Positions 1 to 11,261 of a stretch of DNA of 64,000 bases are shown piece by piece (the first letter of the stretch is position 1; each line of letters begins with the position of its first letter). Under the pieces are notes generated by a model. That model was not told the origin of the DNA. It saw only the letters and a list, made by a program, of their open reading frames with translations, and did no database searches. The position numbers and the translations under genes were made by a program. The DNA comes from Epiperipatus broadwayi (taxonomy: Eukaryota; Onychophora; Udeonychophora; Euonychophora; Peripatidae), in contig JAQFVV010000036.1 of the NCBI GenBank assembly GCA_028023455.1, positions 4,465,576 to 4,529,575 on the forward strand. Direction: 5' to 3'.

Positions 1-61
1 TTGTTTTTTTTCTTTCCAAATCTCTTATAAACTCAGATTGTATTATTTTTACTAATCAAGT

Positions 62-379
62 ATGGAACAAGCACAAATAAATTCTCCAGTACAGCAGGTG
101 AATAATTGCTTACCAGAAATTTTTAATGACAAAAATAGGATTTATCAAGTAGGAAAAATGATTCCTGGTTATTCTGGTCATTGTCCTAACAACAAGTACA
201 TTGTTGGGAAAACACTAGGAGGAAAATGGGAAAACGCCATCAATGAACTCAATGAACATCTTTCCATTTATGAAGCTAAACAAAAACAAATTTATCAACC
301 ACCAGCATGCAGCCATTATCGGTATCAAGTTAATAATTACCAGTTTCCTTGCCAATATCGATATCCAAATGTTAAATGA
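62..379 (+). CDS. FAM166/CIMIP2-like small ciliary protein (probable)
   Basis: A complete 105-codon ORF runs from ATG (followed by G, a fair start context) to TGA. Residues about 34-56 read IPGYSGHCP...Y.VGKTLGG. This resembles the PGY(S/T)GH.P...G.T(Y/L)G signature of FAM166/CIMIP2 and related proteins, which line the inside of ciliary doublet microtubules. The C-terminal third is rich in Tyr, Gln and Pro with several Cys. No signal peptide or membrane segment is visible. The protein is shorter than usual family members, so it may be a single-domain paralogue or one exon of a larger gene; the window edge lies only 61 bases upstream. An AATAAA at 588-593 could end the transcript. The domain assignment is from recognised motif shape, not from a search. 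Confidence 0.6.
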   Translation: MEQAQINSPVQQVNNCLPEIFNDKNRIYQVGKMIPGYSGHCPNNKYIVGKTLGGKWENAINELNEHLSIYEAKQKQIYQPPACSHYRYQVNNYQFPCQYRYPNVK

Positions 380-571
380 AGCGTTTCTTATTAAAATAGA
401 CACATGTATCTCTACCTCTCTTAGATAATATAAATCCATATATGTGTTTAAAAATTCTAATTTGAACATTATTATTTAATCAGCATAATATCTACAACTA
501 CTAGTTTTCTTGACCGAATCATACCCAAATTCTAAATGAAACATTTCTTTTTAAAATGGAAACTTGTAAGA
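335..571 (+). repeat. Diverged local duplication of the CIMIP2-like 3' end
   Basis: Bases about 335-409 (last codons, stop and start of the 3' UTR) recur in diverged form at about 499-571, an offset of roughly 163. Both contain TACCC/TATCC-AAAT..TAAATGA followed by a similar T-rich and AAAATRGA stretch. The second copy is broken by stops in the reading frame of the first, so it is not an alternative coding end as it stands. Confidence 0.55.
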
Positions 572-587
572 TTTGCAATATTAAACA

Positions 588-593
588 AATAAA
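588..593 (+). promoter_or_regulatory. Candidate polyadenylation signal AATAAA
   Basis: A canonical AATAAA lies about 210 bases after the stop of the CIMIP2-like ORF on the same strand. In DNA this AT-rich the hexamer is common, so the link is only positional. Confidence 0.3.
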
Positions 594-661
594 ATGTATA
601 CCATTATTCATAAAGTGTTTTCCTGAAGGATTGCGATGTTGGTGTTTAGTTGTAATTATAA

Positions 662-840
662 GTTGGACTATTTCCATCATCTAACATGAGAATTGAATGT
701 CTTTAAAAAAATAACTTTATTTAAATATTCCAAATAATTTCAACTATTAGTAATAGCACAATATATTTGGAATATTTAAATAAAGTTAAATTTTTCTAAA
801 GACATTCAATACTCATATTAGATGATGGAAATAGTCCAAC
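662..840. mobile_element. Foldback MITE with ~77-bp inverted arms
   Basis: GTTGGACTATTTCCATCATC at 662 is mirrored by GATGATGGAAATAGTCCAAC ending at 840. The arms stay nearly complementary inward for about 77 bases (662-738 and 763-840) around a short loop. No coding capacity. ATTATTCATAAAGT occurs on both sides (about 604-617 and 853-866), but too far from the arm ends to be a simple target duplication. Confidence 0.8.
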
Positions 841-3101
841 ATAGAAATACAACATTATTCATAAAGTCTCATTAATTATTCTGTTACTTTATATATATAT
901 ATGTGTGTGTGTGAAATGAAACAGATTTCAACAATCTAATATATTTGTCTATATATAAAATAAAAATTCTTTGTTAAAAAACAAAGGAAATGAAAGAAAT
1001 TAGTAAACAATTGAACATAAAGTTCAACCATTACTAGGTATGACTTTGATGTTGTTCATATATAAACTATGTAATAATGTTGGTTTAAGAATATCTTTGA
1101 AGACATAATCGCGCATGTGGTGTAACAAAATTTAGCGATTAAATTACACTTTAAAAAATAATTACTTTTATTAACAAGAAAAAATGTATTAAATGTACTT
1201 ATGTGTGGACAATTCAGTACTAATTGCACTGTCCATATGAGAAAACTTTAAAAAGGTATAAATTATAAAACTAGTTAAATTATAATAAAGTCTATTTCAA
1301 TTTTTAAAAAACAAGCAATTTTTAATGAAAAATGAAAAGTAGGTAAATTAAATAATATTCGAGTTTATTAAATTGTTTATTTTTATTAATATTAAAAAAA
1401 TAGATATTAGAAATTGCATTTCGCGTGAATTAAAATACTTTTAAAATTTTATATGTTCAACTTACAAATTAATAATAGTAAAAATAACTCAAGTTAAAAT
1501 TTTTATTTGAAATATTTTTTCCTTAATTACGTTTCTGTTAAAATTAACTATGAAAGTAATATGTATCTTTAGCATTTTCAACATAAATCGTTATGAAATC
1601 ATAGTCTTTCCAGACTATTTGATATTTTTTCAGTACGAGTTTGAAACTTGTTTTATTATCCGTAGCAAAAGTGTAGATGAAATAATTAAAGAAAATGTGG
1701 CTTTGCTAAGAAAATTTGGTAAACTGAAATGAACCGAATATTATAAACAACTATCTATTTAAAATATACTATTTTCAAAATGTGGGATGAAAAAAAAATA
1801 TTTAGAAGTATTTTAGTTTCCTTTTCTACTTTTTTGGTGTGTACGATTATTACTTGAAAAATCTTTTTATTTTTTGACTTTAATTCACAGTCCTGTAGAT
1901 TCTTTCATTATGGAGAGGGTGATAACATTTTCCAAATGAACATATTTAAAAAGTTTTATTTTTATTGTTGTTGCCCAAAGAACTTCAAGGAGTCTACTGC
2001 ACTGAATCTTAGAAAGTAAAGCGCATTTAATGTCCTTCTGATACGATCTATAAATTGGAAATATCAGCTGAACTGTTTCAAATTAATGGCATTATGAAAA
2101 AAAATGTTATAATTTTTCACATTAAAGGGTTAAAAAAAAAAAAACAGTAACAAAAACATATTCTTATAAAATTTCGTCTGAATATATTTTTTTAATCTCA
2201 CTAATAACACAAGCAAATGCACAAAATATTGATTTTTTTTTTCACTTTACTTACACAGAACCAATAAGAAGCGCATATTTCAAAGGAGTATGAAATTCAC
2301 TTGAAAATTGATGTAATAATAATGTTGCTGAACAATATTTCAACTTAAACGTATTATCTGCTTGAAATATGCTTACATTTCAGGTTATACTTTAAGTTGA
2401 TTAAATTATATTAATTGATTGTAGGATAGTTTAGCAGTAGAATAAATAAGATTTTATTCAGAGTTATCAATGCATGGACATTAAAATAATAATATAGCGG
2501 AGGAATATGTGAAATTTTTTTTAAAAAAATCACTGCTAAGAAATACATTTGAGTATGGTAATATTTCATATGGTGGTAATTGAATATCTTGAAGTTAGAT
2601 AGAGTACTTTTCTTCAAATAGGGCCCACAATACTTATCACTACACTATGCTAAAATTAACTAAGCTGTCTACAAAGTATTTGCATCAAAATATAAGTAGT
2701 TCAAACCATTTCCAAAAAGATTATTTCTAGAATATATTTTACATTTAATCTTAGATTAAAGGTAAGTTTAATTATGGCTCAAACTTATTTCAATAAAGCA
2801 GGAATAGGATTACATGATGGTCTGCTATTGCAAGAGATTATTTTCAGTTTGTGACAATTTTTCCTGCAGTAAACATTAAAAAATAAACATACCCTTATTG
2901 GGGTAAGTTCCTAGTCATTGAAAAACTTTATACCAAAATTTCTCATAACTTTTGTATTCTTTTAAAGACATTTTTCTATTTCTGGAAAAGATCTGTTTTT
3001 TAAAGTTAAAACAATCTCATCAACACAAATAATTGTTTTGTATTTTGTGTTTGAAAGATCACTGATTAATATATTAAATAAAACAGGTGAGAAATCTACT
3101 G
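841..3101. other. AT-rich stretch without recognised genes
   Basis: Only short ORFs expected by chance, homopolymer runs, a TA/TG microsatellite near 890-912 and small hairpins were seen. No similarity to the repeat families elsewhere in the window was noticed. Confidence 0.5.
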
Positions 3102-3119
3102 TAAAATTATATATTTAGT

Positions 3120-3897
3120 TCATATCACTAATAATCAATTATGTCGCAAATTCAAACTATGGTCACTTGAACCAAAATATTTTGACTTTCTCCTAAAGAT
3201 AAATCTGGACTCGCTACCTACACAACACTTTTTGAAATATCAAAGAAACTATAAAGATATAGATGATATATGTAATCTTTGCCATAGGGACTCGGAGACA
3301 CAAAACCACCTTTTTTTCTCATGCCCAAGTCTAGAAAACATTCATGAAATTATTAGCACTTCACTCAAGGATAAAAAAATCAATATGAAAACCCCTTTTG
3401 ACTCTTTTAAAAGGGGTATCTTTGCTGAAATAAGAATCTGCACATTTTTACTCTATGCCTTATGGTGTACAAGGTGTAATTTCATATACAATTATTACCC
3501 CAGAAGACATCCAAACACGTTCAGAAATAAGCTGCAAACCATACATGAGACATGAAGATTACAGATCATACTAAGTACGTTGACACCTGGAATATACAAG
3601 AACTTATATAAAATCATTAACAAAAAAAACTATATCTAACATGGATGCTTGTGCCAGTTCTGAAGTCAACTGACACAAATTAGACGCATTCCTGTTTTAA
3701 TTTAATTGAAATATATCTAATTGTATATAATCGCATGATTGAGTGATCATCATTGACTTTGTTGAACTGTTTTTTTTCTTCTGATCAAATCATTGTACAT
3801 ATATAGTTTTGTGAACTAATTTATATATAAGAACTATGTTGTCAAATGTAACTTGTATAACCTTTTAGAATACTAATAAAGCTTATCCTTTGAAGCA
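3120..3897 (+). mobile_element. 5'-truncated LINE 3' end with 18-bp target-site duplication
   Basis: The insertion is bounded by identical 18-mers TAAAATTATATATTTAGT at 3102-3119 and 3898-3915, a clear target-site duplication. Translation from about 3121 to 3555 is open and reads LDSLPTQHFL... then CNLCHRDSETQNHLFFSCP. This is the Cys-Cys-His-Cys (CxxC...H....C) module that follows the reverse transcriptase in several LINE ORF2 proteins. A roughly 340-base 3' UTR follows, ending at AATAAAGC...GAAGCA without a long poly(A). The full reverse transcriptase is missing, so the copy is dead on arrival. The open frame and perfect duplication suggest a fairly young insertion. The clade is not resolved. 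Confidence 0.8.
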
Positions 3898-4084
3898 TAA
3901 AATTATATATTTAGTCCAATTATGATTTAAGGTTACTTAAATTGTCTTATAGGAGTGCATGCATCAAGTAAAGTAATTGTTTTTCTGTCTTGAAGTATTT
4001 TTGAGCAGACTCACAAGCTGAGATTAGCATCTGATTTCAATTTACTTTGTAAACCTATTAAGATAGTGGCTATATAATCTTAAA

Positions 4085-5108
4085 CATAAAACGTAGAGTA
4101 GTAGCCAGAATGGAGGATCACATGGCAGGGCTCATATCTTCCAAAGAATATCTTTTTGATAGAAAGATTAGGTACTGAGATGCCTACAAACTTATGCACC
4201 CCAGCCAGCAGAGTAACCCTGTCAGGCTAGAATCAACCTTAAAATCATTGATAAAAAAGTCCAAACATTGGTTGCTGGACGTCAGGCTAGTAAATTTTAT
4301 TATCAAATTCAGTCTGGATGCTCTTCCAACAAATCAATTCTTGGTAAATCATAGGGGATTTAAGAGCATTTCTCCCATCTGCCCATTATGCAACCAGGAG
4401 GAGGAAGATATTGATCATCTTATCTCCTGTTGCTCAAAATTCAGACACATGGAGATGAGATTGATATCTAGTATTAGGTCGGGGTGCTCTCAGACACTGG
4501 ACATCAGTGGGGCACTGAGTACTGGAGAATTTGCTATAATCCGAATGGCAATCATGATTCTCTTTGCAAAGTCGCTGACCTGGTGTCACAGTGTTTTTCG
4601 AGACAACTCGGCAAACCCATGGCAAGTCTTCAAGAAATATCTTTGCAGTTTGAAAACCAGAGACTATCTTATAACATCCCACAGACTGTATGCAGACATG
4701 TGGGAACAGATCACTCTGGATGAGCTGACAATCAAACCTCTTAAACTGACATCTAAGTTATAAAATGATCTGTCAACTGAAACTACAAGAGACAAGAAAG
4801 GAAAAGGTATGAAGATAGAGAAAGTGATGACAGGAAGACTGATGAAAAGGGGAAAGAACAAAGATAACACAAAACAGATAAAACCTGCCACCAAATGAAA
4901 AAAATGGCTGCTTGATTTGACACGGTGTAACCAAAGACCAAGATGTGACATAAATCTACACAAGATAAAAGAGAAATGCAAATTCAAGTTGAATTCAATC
5001 AATGTAAACAAAGACTAAAATGAATGTAAATGAATAGAGCTGTATCTAATGTAATCTGTAGAATCTGTATTTCAATAAATATTTCCTTAATAAAAAAAAA
5101 AAAAAAAA
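4085..5108 (+). mobile_element. LINE ORF2 C-terminus and 3' UTR with poly(A)
   Basis: The ORF at 4194-4763 encodes LDALPTNQFL... and CPLCNQEEEDIDHLISCC, the same post-RT zinc-knuckle architecture as the LINE at 3.1 kb but clearly a different sequence. A preceding stretch at about 4110-4176 (EDHMAGLISSKEYLFDRKIRY) may continue the protein in another frame, which would imply a frameshift just before the ATG at 4194. A 3' UTR of about 330 bases ends with AATAAATATTTCC and a run of A at about 5091-5108. No target-site duplication was identified. The ORF is not a host gene. Confidence 0.75.
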
Positions 5109-5339
5109 CTAAAAATGTTCTTATCTTACTAGTAAAATATTCAAACATTTATATAATTTTCTTTTGAAATAAATTTTTCAAAGATATACATATCTTTTGA
5201 AAATAGTTAAAATAAGATGATAGCATTAAGTAAATTTAATTGGACATTTCAAGTAATGTTATAGAGTATAAGTAAAATATTCTAGATTAATCCAACATTC
5301 GCATTAGCATTTACATTTTTAAATAATCTGACGGAATTC

Positions 5340-5340
<1 letters not shown>

Positions 5341-5381
<41 letters not shown>
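5341..5381. repeat. (ATT)n microsatellite
   Basis: Uninterrupted ATT trinucleotide run. The surrounding 5109-5972 is otherwise plain AT-rich DNA in which I see no gene. Confidence 0.95.
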
Positions 5382-5382
<1 letters not shown>

Positions 5383-5972
5383 AGTGATATTTTAGTCTGA
5401 GATAATAACATACCGTTAAGTTATCTTGCATTTTGTGACGCCATACAGGTTTCAAGAGTTAAGCTGGATTTATAGAGAATATAATCAATAAAGAATTCAT
5501 ACTCTCAACTGATTGGACAGATCCATATTGGCTTTATGTAAATGGTAAAACATATCGATGATGATAGAATGGAGAGTGAAGTTCTACTTCCCACGGTAAA
5601 TGGTGGTTATAAAAAGAAATATGATTTTTCGATAATAACTTATGTACATATATCAAATTTTACCGAGAGAGATTTCTATTGCGCATACTAAAAAAATAAC
5701 ATTATTTTAACCCACATCCAGAAGTGCGTGATATAATGTATCCATTTTAATCTATGGAAAAGATAACATTTTTGCTTACATGCATAAGTTTACGATCTAT
5801 ATACTATTATAGCATATACAGATTTAGTTGATTTTCTATCAAATCTATCGCTTCCACATATAAAAGTGTTATTTTCTATAATTTTTATAGAAGCTAATTA
5901 CTTAACTTAAAATAATGTTAAGGTATTTTTAAATGACGGTATATATATATAAAGCCTTATTTCAAGCCCAAA

Positions 5973-6450
5973 ATGGAAAATAGGAAACAAAAAGATGATA
6001 AATCAGCTATTAGGATTTGCGTTCCATATGTAAAAGGAACTACAGACAGTATTGGATGTATATTAAAACGCTATAATATAGATACAACATTTTCTACTCA
6101 TCAAAAGATCAGCAATATAATAACCAAGCCAAAAGATTCAATCCCTGTTTTTCAAATCTCATGTGAAAATTGTAAAGCTTCTTACATAGGTATGAGTAAT
6201 CGTCGGATCAGTGTTAGGAGAGATGAGCATGCTAATGCAGTTAAACAACACTCAACATCATCAGCACTCTCCTCCATACTATAGATTCAGGTCATAAAAT
6301 TGATTTTTCTAGTACCAGGATCATATCCAGATGTGATAATCTCTACCAAATGCAAAATTAGAGTAGCCATTGAGATACTTAAAAGGCCAGATTGTATCAA
6401 TAAGAGAGATGATACAAGCAAAAACTTCCTCCTATTTGGAAAGATTTTTT
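5973..6450 (+). mobile_element. Penelope-like element, GIY-YIG endonuclease end
   Basis: The ORF at 5973-6284 encodes the end of a PLE polyprotein. It has a linker, then IPVFQISCENCKASYIGMSNRRISVRRDEHANAV, the GIY-YIG nuclease start (here V-F...SYIG) with paired cysteines and the catalytic-region Arg. After a frameshift near 6280 the reading continues about 6285-6450 with DSGHKIDFSSTRII, IEILKRPDCINKRDD and LPPIWK, the usual C-terminus of PLE nucleases. The reverse transcriptase is absent, so this is a 5'-truncated copy. The pLTR-like block at 6515-6660 follows directly, as expected for a PLE 3' end. Confidence 0.8.
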
Positions 6451-6514
6451 TTAAAAAAAAAAAAACATTCTTAATTTAACATTTTTGCTATTGGTGGAAC
6501 TTTAACGTTTTTTT

Positions 6515-6660
6515 CAAATCAGTGATTGTAGCGTCTCTACAACCGTCTTTCTACCTTTTATCACCCTGTGGATGACTTGTGTGATCAAGTCGAAAAGTCA
6601 TTTATCAATATTTATATTTTTTAACAAGGATGAACCCGCAAAATATGTCTTTTATATATA
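6515..6660 (+). repeat. PLE terminal repeat (pLTR) with hammerhead-like hairpin
   Basis: The block is shared with 19217-19382, including CTTTCTACCTTTTATCACCC, GTGGATGACTTGTGTGA and the end GGATGAACCCGCAAAATAT. A perfect 6-bp hairpin GACTTG(6574-6579)/CAAGTC(6586-6591) is followed at once by GAAA (6592-6595), as in hammerhead stem II plus GAAA. The upstream core reads CTGTGGATGA rather than CTGATGA, an apparent 3-base insertion, so catalytic activity is doubtful. Confidence 0.6.
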
Positions 6661-6769
6661 TATGTTTGATATTTATATTTTATTCATTAGAGTAGTAAAA
6701 TAGTTCATTTTATAAAGTTTTTATTTGAAGATATTGGTATTTTTCAATTTTTAAAAGTAATGGGGATAC

Positions 6770-7920
6770 ATACGATTACAGTAATTGTCTTAAATATCAT
6801 TATTATCCCTACAACAAAAGTAGTTTCAAGAATTTTGTTGAATAGGTTATTTTCAGTTATAGATAAATGATTATCAAAGATTCATTGTGGTTTTAGAGAA
6901 TCCAAAAGTACAATAAAAATGTTTTATTTTAATTTTATGGCGAATACAAGAAAAGTGTGAGAAAATGGGAGATTTAAATATTGCTTTTATTTATTAACTC
7001 GAGGAATTTTTATTTATTTATTATGTCAAGGCATTTGACTCGGTTAATAGGACAAGATCTGTGGCATTATTTGAAAATAGTGTTATTATTGCAGATAAAA
7101 AAATCAGGCATTTGAAAGGAAAACCGTTATGTAAGAGTATATGCTTTCCAATATTGTTTTCCATTTTTATGGCAATGGTATTTGAAACTGTTTATATACA
7201 ACTTCTTTAACAGTAATCAAGATGCTACATAGATTTGATGAAAGTGACAACACAAAATTTACCTACTTAGATTCTAGATTTACCGTCTGCTAATGATTGA
7301 TCTATTTTTGTCAGTTCAGAAGATAATTTACATAATGTGTTTAATATTTGTAATGCAAATATAAAACTATAGTTCAATTATTACTGTTTTAAAAAACTTA
7401 AATTTTTAGCCAGTAATCAGAAAAAAAATACTCAGCTACTTTTAGCTTGCATGATTATCGACTTCAGAATGTAAATCGATTTAATTATCTTGGTATTTTT
7501 ACAGTTGAAAAGAGAAACTTAGATGTTACCATGCACTGCAGACTCAGATATGCAGCTACTGCTTTTAATAAGTTAAAGCATAGGATATTTGGACTACAGG
7601 AAAATAAATGAAAATGAAACACAGACACCTTATGTAATATAAAGGCATTATAAAAGTGTCATTTAAGAATTCTCTATAAAATTTTAAAAATACAACCACG
7701 TAATCATAAAAACAATCAATATATTGAAGTTTATAGATATTATATGTTAGTGAATCCATTATTCCAATATCAAACCTTCGATGGATGTTGAATTGAAGGT
7801 CTAAAACTGATAAACAATGCAAAGCATAGTGTGTTCTATAATGAACATGAGTAGGGTTTCTGTGGGAGATTGTCTCCATTTACATTATGAAGATTATCTT
7901 AAAGACAATCTAAATGCCAC
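6770..7920 (+). mobile_element. Degraded LINE reverse transcriptase
   Basis: Frame-hopping translation gives the ordered blocks of a non-LTR reverse transcriptase: ILLNRLFSVID, IHCGFRESKSTI, YVKAFDSVNR, a loop where FADD would be but has decayed, then FNYLGIF...LDVTMHCRLRYAATAFNKLKHRIFGLQ (the YLG...A..AF..L motif after the RT). Near 7830-7910 there is a VFYNE...LRYKD..K.NLK-like end. Many stops and frameshifts show an old copy. Short ORFs on the opposite strand here are shadows. The clade is not resolved beyond LINE. Confidence 0.65.
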
Positions 7921-9285
7921 AATAGATTAGTTTACATTATAAAATGATCTCAAAGATATTCTAAAGACATACAATGCCAATTGTATCTATTGAAAAAATT
8001 GTCTAGCATGTTATTTATTTGGATATATTTGTATTTCACAAATTAATTTGTTTGGTCACTGGAAAACTTATATATAGAGCAGATTTTTTCCCCCTCTGTT
8101 TTTATTTTTCCTTGGAATTGTAATGATTAATTTTATTTATTAGTTGCTACTAATAGATTAAATAATTGGATTAGATTTATAGTAAGCTGAACATGGCAGA
8201 ATTTTGTTTTAAGACCTGGAAAAGTTATTAATTAAAATGAAATAATAACATAGATATATATTTTCAAAATTTTAACAGTCCATTCCTCATCTCAACTTCG
8301 TCATTCACACTCATTCAGACCCTCTCATTATATATGCATTTTGGAACAGTATATATTTTTCAAGTAAGGAAAAAGTATCACACAATGAAATCTCTACACT
8401 CAAGCAAGATCCCAGATATTCTTTCATTACATCAAACTATTAGAAGATAGAAACTATATTTAAAAAAAGAGAGAAAAAAGATAAAGATTTTCACATGTTT
8501 ATGTAATTAAATGTTTAAATTTTCATTAAAATTCTGATATATATATATCAGAGGTCTATAGACATCATTTTTGTATTTTTTTAATTGGTTGCTTTAATAT
8601 ATTTCATTCATGCAAAGTATTACTGTGGAGCCGTTAACTATGCGATATCAAACTACAGGTACGCTATCCAAAACTAAGGGTGCATATGGTGCTATGACGT
8701 ATGTTTGTTATCTCACTAAATATCATATTTCAAACATTAATTTCTGTACAATAATTACATTTTCTTCGCTATTTAATTGCTTTATCTAACATGATTTTTT
8801 TTTCCAAACATTTTTCCTTCTATGGAAATTGATTGCTTCGGCAATTTTTTTTTGCTTTGCATAATACTTGCTGGAAAATGTACATGGCCTATAGAAGGAA
8901 GCAATTACTTGCATTGAATAAAATGTTCCATAAGGTTGAACAAATAATTATTTTTTCCTTGAAAAATATGTCCTCTAACAAAGAAATGTTTAACTTGAAT
9001 GTCTCGTGAATATATGTAAAGTATATGTGTGTATTTATATATTTGTGATTGTTGTCTGCATTATGTGAAACGAAAATATTATATATAATTCTAAAGCATT
9101 CCAAAGAGTACCCAAAACTTTAATGAATTGCATAAAATAAAATTAGTTTCACATATTATCTATGTATTGGGTAAATTTCCCAACTTATTACAATTAAGAT
9201 GTAACATAACCAAACTGTAGCAAAAAAGTACCTTTTTAATACTGGCAGGTTGTTGCATTATTTAGTCATTTTTTAAGTCAGTATG
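7921..9285. other. AT-rich stretch without recognised genes
   Basis: Only a TCTGATATATATATATCAGA palindrome near 8534-8553 stands out. A GGTGCTATGACGTATG near 8690 recalls the 3' end of the tRNA-type SINEs at 23.7 and 27.8 kb, but no A or B box precedes it. Confidence 0.4.
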
Positions 9286-9286
9286 T

Positions 9287-9914
<628 letters not shown>

Positions 9915-11170
9915 CTGTAACTCTTAGTTTCTGTGTAAAGAAAGTAATGATTGGGAAATAAACAGTAGGATTGGTGGATAACTATATTCAAATTTTTTTT
10001 TTTAAAGTTCAAGAAAAGTAAAGAGCTTTAGTTAGAGAAGCCAATGGCCGTATGGCTTGAATTTAAGGTATAGATAAAGGTATGTTTATATTTTTATATA
10101 AAATTATAGTGTATTATTATTATGTAGAGGGAAAGAGGATTGACTGTTGCGCACATTATAATATCTAAAAAATATTGATTTATATGTCTAAACAAAAAAT
10201 GTCTTGTTAATCATAATATTTATAAATGAAAATGATAATACGAATAAAAAATGAACTTGTTATAGATAGCATTTGTTGACATTTCTTTACTTGAGAATAA
10301 GTTTAAATTTTCAGGAAATTATGAAGGATATTTTGTACTTATAAGAATGTGAACAAGTAGATCATTATTTGGTATTATGAATACGTGTGTGCATTGGTGT
10401 GTGTGATGTATATATATATATTTAATCGTGGAAATTTATGCATTATACTGTATACTGCTTGATTGTATAATAAAAAAGAATTTATTTTGTATGGGTTTTA
10501 AAGGAATTGGTTATTGTTTTCAGTTCTAAATTTGATTTTAAGTTTTAGACAAATTTATTTATTAAAAATCATTTCTATAAAATATCCACCATTATTTTTT
10601 TTTTCTCTTAGGTGTATATTTCTTGTAGATCGTAGTGGGGGGAAATGTTTCAAAATAAAGGTAGAAGAATAGAATAAAAATAATGAGAACTGAAGTTAAT
10701 AAACTAATCAAAATTTAATAAATGGGGTCAAAGGTTATCTGAGGTATACCGGAGGGGGTAAGAATCAGTAGATATAAAAGAGAAGACAAAATTTGCAGGA
10801 GGTTCTTTTTATAAAAGTTAGTGCTAAGGAACGGTTAATTCCTGATTTTCTATTCTGGATCAGCTGCCTCAGATCACCATTGGATAAACTTAATAAGTGT
10901 ATAGTTACAAAATTGATATGAAAGGCTAAAAGATATAGACAGGTGAGCCTTCCTCTCCTTTAAAATTAATGATGACAAGATTCATTTCAAGAAAATTTTA
11001 TTACATTATACCTCAATCTTCATATTTAGCTTTTAAAATTGAATTTAAAAGAAGATATTTCAGGAACAAACATTTAATACTATGTAATAATATTTTATCT
11101 GTGGCTTAATTAAAAATTCATAGGAATAACTGGATTTTTAATATAATGAATTGGAGATGTATTTAAAATA
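9915..11170. other. AT-rich stretch without recognised genes
   Basis: Nothing beyond short microsatellite-like TA/TG tracts (for example near 10400-10425) was recognised. Confidence 0.4.
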
Positions 11171-11171
11171 C

Positions 11172-11172
<1 letters not shown>

Positions 11173-11260
<88 letters not shown>

Positions 11261-11261
11261 G
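11173..11261. repeat. Compound (ATC)n(ATT)n microsatellite
   Basis: CATCATCAT... passes directly into ATTATTATT... in the same phase, a simple compound trinucleotide repeat. Confidence 0.95.

Noticed and set aside
4839-4845. CTGATGA matches at 4839, 39423 and 42882
   Set aside because: No stem II hairpin followed by GAAA at the right distance; chance occurrences.
8610-8710. SINE tail GGTGCTATGACGTATG
   Set aside because: No pol III boxes upstream and no A tail; too short to call.
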